Of a stretch of DNA of 64,000 bases, positions 1 through 12,127 are shown in pieces. The stretch lies in NCBI RefSeq assembly GCF_029873635.1, contig NC_080425.1, positions 43,790,402 through 43,854,401 of the forward strand, in the 5' to 3' direction. The stretch's first letter is position 1; every line of letters begins with the position of its first letter. Origin of the DNA: Malania oleifera (lineage: Eukaryota; Streptophyta; Magnoliopsida; Santalales; Ximeniaceae). Both the position numbers and the translations under genes were made by a program. A model generated the notes under the pieces. The model was not told where the DNA came from. It made no database searches and worked only from the letters and a program-made list of their open reading frames with translations.

Positions 1-295
1 CAACACAAATGCAACACTCAAAAGCTTAAGCATGTCTTCTTAGGATAGGCTTATGAACGAAGCTCCCTAAGAACACTTAGGTTTAGTTCTCAAGAAAATT
101 GAATCAATCAAATACAAATGTGAGAGCAAACCTCTGAAGATAAACACTCAATTAACTTACAAAGGGTATGAGCAATAAAAGAAGGCAAGTATCAGTGGTT
201 TTGGTATGAAAATGAGTATTATAGGTTTTTGAATTTTCAGAGAATTTTCCCTAATCAAATATTCTAATCTCTCTCTAATTTTCCCAAATGAAGGG

Positions 296-306
296 GTATA
301 TATAGA
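296..306 (-). promoter_or_regulatory. LTR TATA box
   Basis: Plus strand GTATATATAGA, read on the minus strand as TCTATATATAC. It lies about 115 bases downstream (in LTR sense) of the palindrome array, the same layout as in the LTRs at 58971 and 61240. Confidence 0.6.
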
Positions 307-421
307 CACCCTTTGAAATATATGGGGACATAGTTGGGATAGTTAGAAAAGTTAAATGACATTTTAGCAAGTTTAACCCTGTTTAAAATATTTTAACCAC
401 GGTAAAAAATCAGGGCAACCT

Positions 422-975
422 AAGAGGTCTGGTCGACTAGAAACCTTTTTGGTCGATCGAAGTTCATATGGTTCGGTTAACCAGGCATATTTGAACTTGG
501 GACTTGGTTGACCGAAATGTACATACTCAAGGTGATTTTTCATTCTCTCGAGGTTCGGTCGACCAGGCTTTTTGAACTGGGCGATTTGATTGACCAAATA
601 GTTGGGATTTCTTCTAAGGACCCTCGGTCGACCAGACAGTTGCAATGAAATTTGGGTTCGGTCGACCAGGCGGTCAAATTGTTGACCCTAGGAGGTTTCG
701 GTCAACCGAGGGCTATTTGAACTATTCAGCTCGGTCGACTAGGACATGGTCAACCATTGACCTAGACCTGGGTTTGGTCAACTGGGGCAGAATGAACTGC
801 CAAGGTCGGTCAACCGAAGTGCACAAAGTGTGCATTTCGGTTCTATTATGATTCACACAAACCCTATTCGAGTGCCTAACATTCATAGGTACAATGGTGA
901 GTGTCTTAGAGTCATTTTTGGGTCCTTTTAAAGACACCAAAAAAATTCGGTGTCGGTCGACTGAAGCCCTAAGGT
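422..975. repeat. Decayed GGTCGACC palindrome array in LTR U3
   Basis: About fourteen degenerate copies of a GGTCGACC(A/G) palindrome spaced roughly 25-60 bases. Only about three keep the exact 8-mer (for example 557-564). The rest differ mostly by C-to-T or G-to-A changes, such as GGTCAACC, GGTTGACC and GGTCGATC. Between them are inverted W-box-core pairs at 672-687 and 748-762 (GGTCAA, 3-4 bases, TTGACC). Open frames here are incidental. Confidence 0.85.
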
Positions 976-1267
976 CTTTCTAAGGTCACTTTAGGCTATA
1001 CTTGGTTTGAGCTTACATAACATATCATGCATGTGATGTGTGTGCCTATTACAAACCAAAGACCCTAATTAACTATTACAGACCAATTTTGCAAATGAGA
1101 TATATATTACAACACTGAATATAAATTGGTCTTCAATCTTCATTTGCTCCATGTGCATGTGCATTATGATCTTGACAATTTAGGTTCCTGCACATAATCT
1201 CAAATACCCATTAGATATAATGAGTATTTGTCATAATCAAAACCGGGCGTGACCTATAAGGTCAACA

Positions 1268-2495
1268 TGATTACATGGGAGGAGTATGGGATGTATTTCC
1301 TTAACATGAAAACATGGAATACGTTGTGTATTCTAGACAAAACCAGTGGTAAGGCTAGCCTGTAAGAAACTAACCCCACTCTCTTAAGGATCTCAAACGG
1401 GCCAATAAACCTAGGGTTAAGCTTACCCTTCCTTCCAAATCTCTTAACTCCTTATAATGGAGCTATTTTTAGAAATACGTGATCTTCCATATCAAATTCC
1501 AATTTTCTGCGGTGAGTATCAGCGTAACTCTTCTGCCGGCCCTAAGCTACACTGATCCTATATCTGATGAGTCAAACTTTATCATATGCCTGCTGCACTA
1601 GCTCTAGCCCCATAACTCACCACTTGCCACTCACCCATCTCATCCCAGTATAATGGGGAATGGCACCTTTTTCCATACAACGCTTCATAAGGTGCCATCT
1701 TGATGTTGGTCTGGTAGCTATTATTGTACGCAAACTCCACCAATGGCATATATTGGGTCCAACTACCCCCAAACTCTAGCATGCAAGCCTGTAGCATAAC
1801 TTCAAGAATCTGGATCATCCTCTTAGTCTGCCTATGTGTCAGAGGATGAAAGGTCGTGTTGAAAGATAACTGAGACCCCAGAGCCTCCTACGAGCTCCTC
1901 CAAAACCATGACGTGAAACGTGGGTCTCGATTTGATACTATAGACACTTGCACACCATTACAATGGACTATATCCTAAACATAAATCTCTACCAGTCTGT
2001 CCATGGAGTAGTTGATTTTAATGAGAAGGAAATGGACAGTCTTCGTTAGACGATCCACGATCACTCATATTGCATTCTGACCATGTAATTCCGACAGTAG
2101 CCTGTAAGAAAATCCATAGATATGTGATCCCACTTTCACTCCGGAATGAAAAATGGCTGCAACTGACCCTCCGGTCTCTAGTGCTCAGCCTTAACCTGTT
2201 GGCACGTCAAGCACAGTGCTACAAACTCGGCGATCTCCCACTTCATGCCGCTCCACTAGAAAAATTTCTGAAGGTCTGTATACATTTTTGTACTGCCAGG
2301 ATGAAGCACGTATGGAGATCTGTGAACCTCCTCTAAAATCGTTCTCCTGATATCAGCATCTGTAGGCACACACAATCTAGTGTGAAACCTTAGAGCCCTG
2401 TCATCCGAAATACTGAACTCCTCTCCCTGACTATCCCGTACTCTGGCTATTACCACTGTTAATTCTAGGTCCTCTTTCTGAGTAGCTTTAATCAT
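1268..2495 (-). pseudogene. Integrase remnant (Tekay-like)
   Basis: Read right to left. 2256-2495 holds the N-terminal zinc-binding part with HRSPYVLHPGSTKMY. Near 2045-2080 a frame reads AIWVIVDRLTK, the first conserved aspartate block of the catalytic core. 1582-1818 reads EFAYNNSYQTNIKMAPYEAL and RCHSPLYWDE, typical of the core's C-terminal end. 1300-1480 gives the small C-terminal domain (GPFEILKRVG, RIHNVFHVLMLRKY). Integrase inserts element cDNA into chromosomal DNA. The pieces are in different frames, so the gene is dead. It is cut at 1267 by the LTR insertion. Confidence 0.8.
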
Positions 2496-2498
2496 TTC

Positions 2499-2960
2499 CT
2501 ATAATGTAGGTTGCACCACTAAGTTGGCAATAAATTCCTGAGGATGACTCTCTACCAACTCTGTACCGAGACTCTTTAGATCCATCTGGATTGGATGCTG
2601 AACCTCCATAGCTGCCAGTGTTGATCCCACTAATTTCCTGCTTAGAGCATCAGCAACCACGTTTGCTTTCCCTAGGTGGTAACTAATAGTGTAATCATAA
2701 TCTTTAATAAGTTCTAACCACCTCCTCTGTCTCATGTTTAGCTCCATTTGAGTGAAAAAGTACTTCAAACTTTTGTGATCGAAGAATATTTCGTATCTCT
2801 CACTGTACAAGTAATGCCTCCAAATCTTTAATGCGTGTACCACTACAGCTAATTTCAGATCATGGGTAGGATAGTTAATTTCATACTCTTTCAACTATCG
2901 AGAGGCATAAGCTACAACCCTAGCATGTTGCATCAATACATAGTTGAGCCTTTTTAAAGA
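2499..2960 (-). pseudogene. RNase H domain of Tekay-like pol
   Basis: The 2499-2894 frame (131 aa) reads [39 protein letters not shown] and [13 protein letters not shown], the expected order for gypsy RNase H followed by the tether to integrase. This domain degrades the RNA strand during reverse transcription. An in-frame stop precedes residue 1 of this frame and the next piece is shifted. It lies between the reverse transcriptase and integrase remnants. Confidence 0.85.
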
Positions 2961-3840
2961 TGCGTCACTGTAAATTACATAGCCATCACCCCCCGATGAA
3001 TTCGTCAGTACTGGTGCAGTTACGAGCCGTTGCTTTAATTCCTGGAAGCTCTACTCGCATTCATCATCCCATACAAATCTATAATTCTTCCTGGTCAGTG
3101 GCGTCAAAGGCCCTAATAGTCCTAAGAATCCCTTTACAAACCGACGGTAATATCCCGCCAGTCCCAAGAAACTTCTGATCTCCTGAATGTTCCTCAACCT
3201 TTCCCAATTTACCACTGCCTCTATCTTACTAGGATCTATAGATATTCCATCATCAGATATAACATGCCCCAGAAATGCAACATTCTCAAGCCAGAATTCA
3301 CATTTACTAAACTTTGCGTACAACTTCTTTTCTCTAAGCTTCTGCAGTACCTATCTCAAATGCGCCTCATGCTCCTCAAAACTCCTTGAGTAGACTAGTA
3401 TGTCATCAATGAAAACTACAACGAACTAGTCTAAATACTGATGAAAAACTCTATTCATCAAGTCTATGAACACAGTAGGAGTATTCGTCAATCCGAATGG
3501 CACGACCAAAAACTCATAATAGCCATATTGAGTCTGAAACGCTATCTTGGAGATGTCCTCTGCTCTAACTTTCACTTGATGGTACCCAAAGCGCAGATCA
3601 ATCTTCATATACACCTGCGTACCTTGAAGCTAATTAAATAAAACGTCTATATGGGGTAGAGGATACCTGTTCTTAATTGTCATCTTATTAATTTCCTTGT
3701 AATCTATACACATCCTTATAGACTCGTCATTCTTCTTTACAAATAACACTAGAGCTCCCCACCATGACACACTGGGCCGAATAAAACCCTTATCCAACAA
3801 GTCTTGCAACTAATCCTTTAGCTCTCCCAACTCTACTGGA
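2961..3840 (-). pseudogene. Reverse transcriptase of Tekay-like pol
   Basis: 3426-3614 reads [16 protein letters not shown] and [20 protein letters not shown] (fingers and palm). A TAG stop at 3426-3428 follows LD, and directly after it the frame continues with FVVVFIDDILVYSR, so the catalytic FIDD block near 3391-3417 is intact behind a premature stop. 3051-3323 supplies the thumb side: [32 protein letters not shown]. The enzyme copies element RNA into DNA. Stops and shifts make it a pseudogene. Confidence 0.85.
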
Positions 3841-3901
3841 GCCATTCTGTAAGGAGCTTTAGAAATCAGTGCCATCCCCGGAAGTAGATCAATAGAGAAA
3901 T

Positions 3902-4430
3902 CTACCTCGCGATCAGGAGGCAACCGGGTAGCTCGTCTGGAAAGACATCTGAAAACTCCTTCACCACTGGTGTATTAGTAAGCTTTAATTCATTTTTTGA
4001 CATTTCCTTTACAAATGCCATGAATCCCTGACAACCATCTAGGAGTAATCTCCTCGCATGTATGGCTGATACTAACTGAGGCGGGGATTGCACTTGCAGC
4101 CCCATGAACCTGAATTCTGGTCCTCCTAGAAGTCTCAATATCACTTCTTTCAAACAACAATCTATACTAGCATAGTTAGCTGCTAGCCAGTCCATACCAA
4201 ATATTACATTGAATCCATGCATGTCCAACACTATCAAGTCAACTAGCAAGACTTTCCCTTGAATATCAACTGAACAGCCTCAGAGCACTCTACTACACCT
4301 CACTACTGACCCTGTCGGTGTAGTTACTAAAAGTTCGGTGTTTGACAACTGTATTTCTTCCTCACATAATCTAATACACCTGATAAACATGAACGTGTGT
4401 GTGGCTCCTGATTCAACAATACAATAACTT
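3902..4430 (-). pseudogene. Aspartic protease region of Tekay-like pol
   Basis: The 3902-4249 frame reads LDMHGFNVIFGMDWLAANYA, the C-terminal flank of the retropepsin domain. Upstream, in another frame, 4403-4414 encodes ESGATHTF, where the family has an aspartate at the first position. The catalytic Asp therefore appears as Glu (GAA). Retropepsin cleaves the gag-pol polyprotein, so this copy should be inactive. Confidence 0.75.
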
Positions 4431-4599
4431 TAAATGATAGCATGCTAATCATACATCTCACCACATCACTAGCTGTCTCAGCATCACTTGACGTCAAGGT
4501 GTAAACTCTCGCTGAAATTGTATTCCTATGCTGACCTCTACGGGGTGCCTGATAACCTCCTCGAGCAGGTCTAGGAGTGGGAGCAGCTCCAGCCTGAGC

Positions 4600-4850
4600 C
4601 TGATAGTCCGTCATCATATGCCCTGTCTTCCTGTATTGGTAGCAGACGCCTCGCTCGGTATGACACTCTCTAGGGTGTTTCTTTCCACATATATGACATG
4701 CTGGGTATAATTGTGTACCCTGAATCCCATGGCTCCCCAACTCCTGCTTTTGATCCTTATAGTAGCTACCCTTCTTCCACGAATCTTAACTGGATCCCTA
4801 TTGGAAACCTGAAGGCATGGATCTCTTTTTTTGTTTCTGTTCCTCAGCAT
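4600..4850 (-). pseudogene. gag nucleocapsid zinc-knuckle region
   Basis: Overlapping frames on the minus strand read CHICGKKHPRECH and CYQYRKTGHMMTDY. The second is a degenerate CCHC knuckle in which the second and last cysteines are Tyr and Asp. It would bind element RNA. It lies between the gag domain (5051-5548) and the protease, the usual position. Confidence 0.65.
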
Positions 4851-5050
4851 CCATCTGCTCTCTAGCTTCTGCCACAGCTACTCTGTCTACCAACTCAAAA
4901 GAAGTCCTGCAGTTTCAATATTGCCACTTGCTTATATAATTATCACCTCAGACCTTTTTCAAACTGTCTTACTTTCTTCATCTCATCCGGGATAATGTAC
5001 GAGGCGAAGCAAGACAATTCAATGAACCTCGTCGCATACTGCTGCACTGT

Positions 5051-5548
5051 CTATTGTCCCTGCTTCAGATTTAGGAACTCCTCTACCTTGGCTTCTCTGG
5101 ACAAGGCTAGAAAGTATCTGTCAAAAAATATTTTTTTGAATCGGTCCCATGTCATCTCTATAGGCACTGACCTTTGCTGCTCTAGGAGTTTCACTACCGT
5201 CCACCATCTCTCGGTCTCTTTTGTCAATTTATATGTGGCAAATATAACCCTCTGCTCCTCAGTACATTGCAACACTACCAACACCTTTTCAATCTCCTTC
5301 ATCCAGTTCTCAATGATTGCAGGATCAGTTCCTCCTGAGAAAGCTGAAGGATTCATCTTTGTAAACTTCTCAATCATACATTCGTGGCCTGCAAACAGAC
5401 CTCCATGCTCCTTAGGGTTTCCAGAAATTTCAAGCATGACTTGCTGAGTCACGCTACATAATATTTTGTCTGAGTTGCCACTAGCAGCACCCGAGGGCCC
5501 AACACCCTCACTACCACTTGCATGTGCGCTACCACCTCCAAAGTCCAT
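5051..5548 (-). pseudogene. gag capsid domain of Tekay-like element
   Basis: 165 aa from the ATG at 5548, starting MDFGGGSAHASGSEG. A low-complexity N-terminus is followed by a retrotransposon gag domain (about residues 55-160) with IIENWMKEIEKVL, ATYKLTKETERWW and MTWDRFKKIFFDRYF. Gag forms the virus-like particle. The frame ends after NLKQGQ and later gag sequence is in other frames. The ATG sits about 310 bases from the primer site, a normal leader length. Confidence 0.8.
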
Positions 5549-5861
5549 CCTGAAAACACAATAAACTTAGCTTTAGGACCCTATTACCATAACATATCCA
5601 ACACATTTCATCTAACTAGTATATCATATCCTTAGTTAATTTGTAATTCCTGATCTTAATTCAAGGTTCAATCCTACAACCTAGACACCCAACCTAATAA
5701 TAATTTGCTATGGCTTTCCTGAAATCATCACCCCAGGACAGACGTATAAACCATCATAGAAGTCCTGCATCCAGACTACAAAACAAAACCTCAAATTCCT
5801 TTGTCCTATACTCTAATATTGTTTCCGTTGCATTCTAAAGTCTACAGAACCTAGCAACCAA

Positions 5862-5874
5862 GGCTCTGATACCA
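5862..5874 (-). other. Primer-binding site, initiator-Met tRNA type
   Basis: Minus-strand TGGTATCAGAGCC, three bases inside the 5' LTR end at 5878. It primes minus-strand DNA synthesis and fixes the element's orientation. 5549-5861 is untranslated leader with no gene seen. Confidence 0.8.
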
Positions 5875-6877
5875 AACTATAACGACCTGCCTATTTTACC
5901 ATAAAATTATTTTTCCTCACATACATAAATATCATGCTTAATAATAACCCAGATACCGATATAGCAAAATCAACCAGAAGCCATGTATGCCAAGGATGCA
6001 CCTATTATACACAACAGACACCTAAGCAGCGGAAAACATAGATTACATTCACAACAAACACTACCAAAGTTTTTCTATAATCCATAACATTTTTGTAAAT
6101 ATAAATATACAACCTCCAAAAGAGAAAAAGGGAAAAACTAGGATCATAATCCAAAAACCATCTGACCCTAGCTCAGTAAGTCACCCTCCTTCTCGGGTAG
6201 TATGAATTGCCTCTACTAACGCGAAGCTCGGTCCACTTGTCCATCTAGATTCCATGAAATATTTTGCAAGCTGTGGTAAGACACTTCTCAGTAAGGGAAA
6301 TAAACTAATATCAGTTGTGTGGCGGTATGAGTATATTTGTACTATAATAGATAAACAATAATAACACATGTCTGGATAAAAACTAGTGATATGATACTGG
6401 GTAAAACATACATAATCATGATTATGTTAAATCATACTAACTTTCAATTATAATAAAATCATTTGCTATAACTGATAGAACTGAAATATTACCTAGGATG
6501 GATAGCTAGCTGATGTCATGTATTACCCCTAAGACTGGGTTATGTAGCCCAAATGCAGGACTTGACAATGAATGGCCGACCACTGCCAAGTCAAATGTGT
6601 CTGTAAGTACGATAGGCCTGCCCCACCTTGTTTTGGACTGCAAGAGTGGTGCCTACAACACTACACTGAAGCCACATTGACTATCCATCTCCCACACTCT
6701 CTACTGGCAAGTGTGGTAGCACTAATCTGAACTAAACTGAATAGTTACAGTACTGAGCCCTGAATACTGATCTAAACTAAACCATTCGGGTTCTGATAAC
6801 ATATAGTATGTTTACATATACTGAATTATCATAAAACTAGATTGATAACATTTTTCTGGATTTTGACATATCATACA

Positions 6878-6965
6878 TATTCACAGCCTTACGCCAAATA
6901 ACATACATAATTACGGCCTTGTGTCGGCTATCAATCACAGCCTTGTGCCGAGCATATTATAACAT
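6878..6965 (-). repeat. Leader minisatellite of Tekay-type LTR (three units)
   Basis: Three imperfect units around CAGCCTTACGCC, CGGCCTTGTGTCGGC and CAGCCTTGTGCCGAGC. Each has short inverted GGC/GCC arms. About 750 bases downstream of the TATA box, so probably in the transcribed leader. Counterparts are at 37776-37965 and 44513-44640. Confidence 0.6.
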
Positions 6966-7683
6966 ACTGAACTGAAATTTGTACTATTTATCATAAAATT
7001 ATGAAACCATAATTTCCTGTATTATTTATGGTTTTCCTAAAAAATTGTTGTAAACATACTTTTACTGAAAATCTGACATAACATAATATTCGTAAAATGA
7101 TACTCATGCCACACAGTTTTAAATAGTATTAAACTGAATACCTAAGCTAAATACATTTCTGATTAAATAATTTAAAATTGTTTTCCTGTTCAACGGCAGT
7201 ACTCTTAAATATTCTGATATAACATACATAATTACTGTAAATACATGCTGTTTTAAAATAATAAATTTTCATAAAAATAAACTGACTTAATTTATCCGCT
7301 TACCTAGCTACTGAAAAGCCCACATACTTAACTAAATTTACTCCTGTGGCATTCCCAGCTCAACACCCTAAAATCAACATTTCCCCAAATACAACTTCAG
7401 TATATTCCCATCTACTACCTTTCCTTAGTCTAGAAATACCAAATACCTTATAAAATATTAAAATAACCAACTTAACCAGACTTTGAGATGGTGCCCAAGT
7501 TGGCCTAACCAACGATCTACTCCTATAGATATGAAGAGAAACTTCCCATGAGTAGCGTGGCGGTTTCAGATCATCGAACCGATATGAAATGAGGCCGAAT
7601 TTCTAGAAAGAAGGGGAGGGAGATGAAGTTGGAGATAGAAAGACAAAATTGCATGTAAATCCTTTGCGAAAACCCAAATTTAG

Positions 7684-7693
7684 TATATTTATA
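7684..7693 (-). promoter_or_regulatory. LTR TATA box
   Basis: Plus TATATTTATA, minus TATAAATATA. It is directly downstream in LTR sense of the TCGTCGACGA palindromes. Confidence 0.55.
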
Positions 7694-7719
7694 AAACATA
7701 GATTTGTAGACGATGAAAA

Positions 7720-7855
7720 CTTACTCCTTGTCGAAGAGTTTCAGGCCTCGAAAATAGCCCTCTCGCTAATTTCTCGTCGACGAGACACGTGTCCCCGTCA
7801 ACGATTCCAAGAGGCCTTATTGCCGAAGAGTACTCTACACTTGTTGACGAGACCT
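7720..7855. repeat. TCGTCGACGA palindrome array in Tekay-type U3
   Basis: Copies include CTTGTCGAAGAG, CTCGTCGACGAGA (about 7772-7785), CCGTCAACGATT and TTGTTGACGAGAC. The core is again GTCGAC, with C-to-T decayed versions. Counterparts are at 45375-45548 and 50785-50935. Confidence 0.7.
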
Positions 7856-7930
7856 TGCTGAAATCCCTTTTAAAAATTCCTTTTTCTCTCTTTCTTTAAT
7901 TTAATTGATATAATTCACCGGGTCTCTACA

Positions 7931-10641
7931 CCTTGACCAAAAAATACAATATTTTGGAAAACTTGCTAACTTCATCATTGGGCATAGAGAGAGAATTTAA
8001 ATGTGTTTTTGAAAAAGGAAGGTTATTAAGGAATGGGAAAATTTTAAATTTTTCTTTAACTTCTCAGTTTCACGGTGCAAGTGTTGGCTCCCATTCACCC
8101 ATAATGGCTTAAAGGGAGAGCACTTATCCCTTGGTTAGGGTTAAGAAGGGAGAGGTCACCATACAGTGAGATCTCCCTTATTATCCTATCATTAGCCAGG
8201 TTTAGAAGCCCTAAACTACCCTTGGTGACACACAAAATGCAATATCAAGGAATATAAGCAATTTAGGAGCATACATGGACAATTTGAACATCAATAACAA
8301 GTATGTATAAGCAATCTAGGCATCCCTAACAATCATACCTTCAACTTTATGCTAGACCATATATCATTGATAATGCTTACGTTGATCACATTCTATCTTG
8401 ATAAGGTTCTTTAATGCAACATGAAAGACCTTCGATATATCATTACACCTATGCATGCTACAATATTACCCAAAGGAGATGATTCTACCAAGTTTCCCTA
8501 TATATTACCATCCTCCCCTATTGATGTCACTTTCATTCATTCTAGGGGGAATCTATAATAGAGCTTGTTCAAACCAAAACATAAAAAGATGAAAGGAGTC
8601 TATTGGAGCAATGAAAATACCAAGCAATCAAGACCAAGTTAAAAATTCAGCCTTCTTTCATGCATTCCTAAATATCAAAACCATATATAATTAGCCAAGA
8701 AAACAAATATCGATAAAAGGGAAATCTATTTAAAAGCCATGAACTATAAGAAAGAAAATGTATGACAGAGTATTAGTACTCTAATTTTCCAACCATTGAT
8801 GCAATACTTTAATGGAATTCAAGCTAAAAAAAATCTTCCTAATGACTTAAATTCATTAAAGCCGATTGAATTGGCCAAAAGAGTGGGTTTGCATGGACTA
8901 GCCTTGCCCTTGTCGTGCCTTTTTCCATATTATGGTTTCATAAGAAAACTTTAATAGCCACCTTAACCATAGTCACCATAGTAGCTTTATGTGCTTTGAT
9001 GCCCTAAGCAACCCTTCAACCCCCTTTTTATCCTATTGCATAGGTTGGCCATGAGTGAAATCCAGCTATGAAAAAGGTTTGTGCTAACCATAAACACGAC
9101 CTTTGGTTGCTATGAATAGGGGCTCACACCAGCTGTAAACAAGGCCATACAACAACTACGACTTATAGCAGCTATTGCTCCAGATTTGGCCATGAATTCT
9201 CAGCAAATTCACCCTTTGTTGCCATGGCCATGAAATCCTCAATATTTGACCTTTAAACCCTTATTGTCCTTGAACACAGTCTCCCTTTGTATTCGAGACC
9301 ATGGCCCTAAGTTGCTATGCTCGTTGCTGTTGCTAATGCGCTTAGGCATGATGGTATAAAAATCTAGAAATCAGGAGCCATTAATGCATTAAGGCAAGTA
9401 TCTTATGCAAAAGTGTGTGAATTAGAAGCCATAGCATGCACTGTAGCAAGACTTGCGTGCAAAAGAATGGAAGTTAGGAGCCATTAGATGCACTTGGGTA
9501 AGACTTGGTGTAAAAATAAAGAAATTAGGAGCCATTACATGCATTAAGGCAATACATGTGTGCAAAAGTAGAAAAGTGTAAAAAGTGGAATGAAAAATAC
9601 TAAAGGATTGTGAAAAGGCTAGAAACCCTCGATTTGACTTGTCCTCAAGAGTTTGACAACCTCAAATAGCATGTCCTCAAGGGTCTAGCAAACTCGAATT
9701 GGTTTTCTTCAAGGGTTTGATGACCCTGAATTATGAAAAGTAGGAGGATAGAACTCAATTGTGGACTTGGGTTTTGTTAAAAACACGATCTTGTTCTTTT
9801 CTTTTCATAATAGAGTGAGCCAATACATTAAGGGGATTGGTTAAAAAAAAAAATGCGTACATAAGCAAGATTTATTTATAGATGCAAACAAAGTATGAAT
9901 TCACAAGGATTTTCATGTTTCAAATGTTATCAAAATACAAATGAAATAGACTCAAGCAAAATTTCCTCATTTTTTCCCATTGCTCTCATTCTTTTACCTC
10001 CAAAATTGAAAAGTAGACATTGTTATGAGAACCTTTCTAGAGCCATGGACTTTCCATACACCACTTTTTCCAAGTAAGAGTAGTAGTCAAACAAATTTTA
10101 ATGGAATAAAATTAAAATAATATGCCTAATGAGATTTGAAACATTATAAAAAGAAACCAATTGCAATATAGGATTCAAAAATAATTGCATGTCATCCCCC
10201 ATTAATCATGTTAGGAGAGTACAAGATTCAACTAGGATGCCTGCCTACCTCTTGATAACCTTCGCAAAAGGAATAGATGAAACTGATAACCCTATCTAAA
10301 AATTGCCCCAGTATCGATAATATTTACCTCGTTTGTCTTTCCCCCACTTCCTTTGCCAAGATATTTATAACTCCTCTAGGCTTCCTTTAGGTATTGTCCC
10401 AAGGTTGGCATTTTCTAGGGACAAGATCGAAGGCCAATCAAACTCAGTTGTGTAAGAAGAGTTGCATATAAAGGATTTTTTAAGTAGAGCAAAACTTATA
10501 AATAAAACAACAATCTTGGGAAGGACTTTGTTTGGGACGAAACGTGGTCATGGGTTTCAAAGCACTCTAAAAAATGGATTAACAAGCTCAAAACCACCCT
10601 TTTTAATTCTATTTGACTTCAATGATTTAGATTGAACCTAC
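7931..10641 (-). mobile_element. Tat-element LTR-like remnant (direct-repeat partner of 53795-55205)
   Basis: No gene. 7950-9350 is clearly homologous, in the same orientation, to 53795-55205: both start ACTTGCTAACTTCATCATT and continue through CCATATATCATT and CATGCATGCTACAATATTAC. Its position to the left of a minus-strand Tat pol gene, and the partner's position to the right of the gag start, fits 3' and 5' LTR remnants of one old element. The left part is missing because the Tekay-like element ends at 7930. 9360-10641 has no partner I could find. Confidence 0.5.
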
Positions 10642-12004
10642 TGAAATTAGGAATAGCTTCCCAGGAGGGGGGGGGGGTGAATTGGATTCTAAAAATTTCT
10701 TTTAATTCCTTTTAAGATACCTTAAACTTCTTTTATTTCTTTTAACCAATTCTTGACTTATTTGTTTAATTCTTTAATCAATCAAGAACTTAGTTCTTTT
10801 ATCCAATCAATAACACAATTAAACAACCAACCAATTAAACACAATCTTCAAGCCAAACAATCAATTTATTTGCCAAGTACAAGTTAAACAACAAACAACC
10901 AAACCAAGATATAAAGTATTCAGCACTTTGGTAATATAAGATCTTAAGATAGTTTGTTTGTTTATATAAGCCCTGTGATTATGAATTTGAAAACCTTGTG
11001 AAGAATGTAATTTAATATTCAACAATCCTTTCACAAACACAATAAAGCTTTTGTTGTCAGCCCTAGATATAAATTTGAATCAAGCCCTGTATATATGGAT
11101 TTTCTTAATATGATGTTCAATACAACATTCAATCACTCTTTCCAAATATTTAAAATTCAAATAAACTTTCAGTTAATTTATCTTTAAGTGTTTAACCAAG
11201 AAACGTACTCCCGTATGGTTTCTGCAAGATATGGTTTAACCAACGTACTTCCTTTTCGTTTTCCGCAACCCAAATCAAAATTGAACATTAAGTTTGTTTG
11301 ATTTCCAAATTTACATAGTATATATGATTTTCAAATTTAAACCATCCACGCAATTTAAATATGTACTGAAAATAAAGAATAGGGAAATAAAGAGTGAGAT
11401 AGAGATTTTTATGAGGTTCGGCTTATACCTAGCCTACGTCCTCGCCTTTGGTAAATCACCAAAAGATTCACTAAACCTGTTCCTTTAATAGGCGGAACAA
11501 ACCTTTACAACACTCCTTGGTTAAGGCTAGAGCCCGCCTTCTCCAAACGATATCCCCTCGTCCGGTCACTCCTTAACTAGGCTAAAGCCCGCCTCTCTAA
11601 GCAATATCTCCTTACTTAACCAACGATCCAAAAAACCCTTGGAATCTTCAATCTACAAAATACAAATCAAATAGATGTGTACAAAGAACCTGCTCCTCAA
11701 AGAGCTGGTTAGTACACCAATTACAACACAACTAATATACTTCAAAGTAAACAACAATATCGAAATTAACTTGAAGCTTAATGAAGTATATCACCTATTA
11801 ATTCTTTCAATGATTGAAAGATTTAGAATTTGTAACACAATTCCGGTGGAAGAAGATGAACAAAATCTCAATTGAATTCGTGCATAGTATGTGAGCTTGA
11901 GAGCAAAAGAGAGCCTTGAGAATTTGAGAGCAATTTGAGAAAGACTTTGAATTTTTTTTTTCAGAATTTGAATTCTTGGTGTGTTGATTCAATGATCTTT
12001 GAGG

Positions 12005-12016
12005 CTTATTTATAGA
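12005..12016 (-). promoter_or_regulatory. LTR TATA box
   Basis: Plus CTTATTTATAGA, minus TCTATAAATAAG, about 115 bases downstream in sense of the array at 12128-12300. Confidence 0.6.
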
Positions 12017-12127
12017 TTTTAAAAAGTATGTAACTTGGTCCCCAAGTGGCTTGAAATATTTCCCAAGTTTCCATAAGTTTTGAGCCACAAACAACCCCAT
12101 TTAAAAATTTGACCGTAATGAGAAAAT

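Larger units (their letters stand above)
1..1267 (-). mobile_element. Right part of a Maximus/SIRE-type LTR (family A)
   Basis: Sense is the minus strand. The outer end on the plus strand reads ..ATAAGGTCAACA at 1267, so the minus LTR begins TGTTGACCTTATAGGTCAC, matching the LTR ending at 63806. It holds a palindrome array (422-975), a TATA box (296-306) and a downstream U5-like part that runs off the window. No polypurine tract follows 1267, unlike 63807, so this is a 5' LTR or a solo LTR. It cuts the Tekay-like pol gene of the next element. The expected 5-bp duplication would be TGATT (1268-1272); its partner lies outside the window. Confidence 0.75.
1268..7930 (-). mobile_element. Tekay/Del-like Ty3/gypsy retrotransposon, 3' truncated
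   Basis: Order on the minus strand: 5' LTR (5878-7930), initiator-Met-type primer site, gag, zinc knuckle, protease, reverse transcriptase, RNase H, integrase. The coding part stops abruptly at 1268, where a family-A LTR is inserted near the C-terminal end of pol, before any chromodomain, so the 3' LTR is out of view. Reading frames are interrupted by many stops and frameshifts. Lineage is judged from the protein order and sequence likeness only. It sits in older Tat-lineage sequence at its right end (7931). Confidence 0.8.
5878..7930 (-). mobile_element. 5' LTR of the Tekay-like element
   Basis: 2053 bp. Plus-strand left end TATAACGACCTGCC is a decayed form of the TGTAACGACC end seen at 32855, 36767 and 50709. 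The right end is GGGTCTCTACA (7930), matching 45633. In minus-strand sense it contains the palindrome array (7720-7855), a TATA box (7684-7693), then a hairpin minisatellite (6878-6965) and the shared CCTTACTGAGAAGTGTC-type block (about 6285). No gene is present. Confidence 0.8.

Noticed and set aside
4995..5447. Plus-strand frame of 150 aa
   Set aside because: Shadow of the Tekay-like gag domain on the minus strand.
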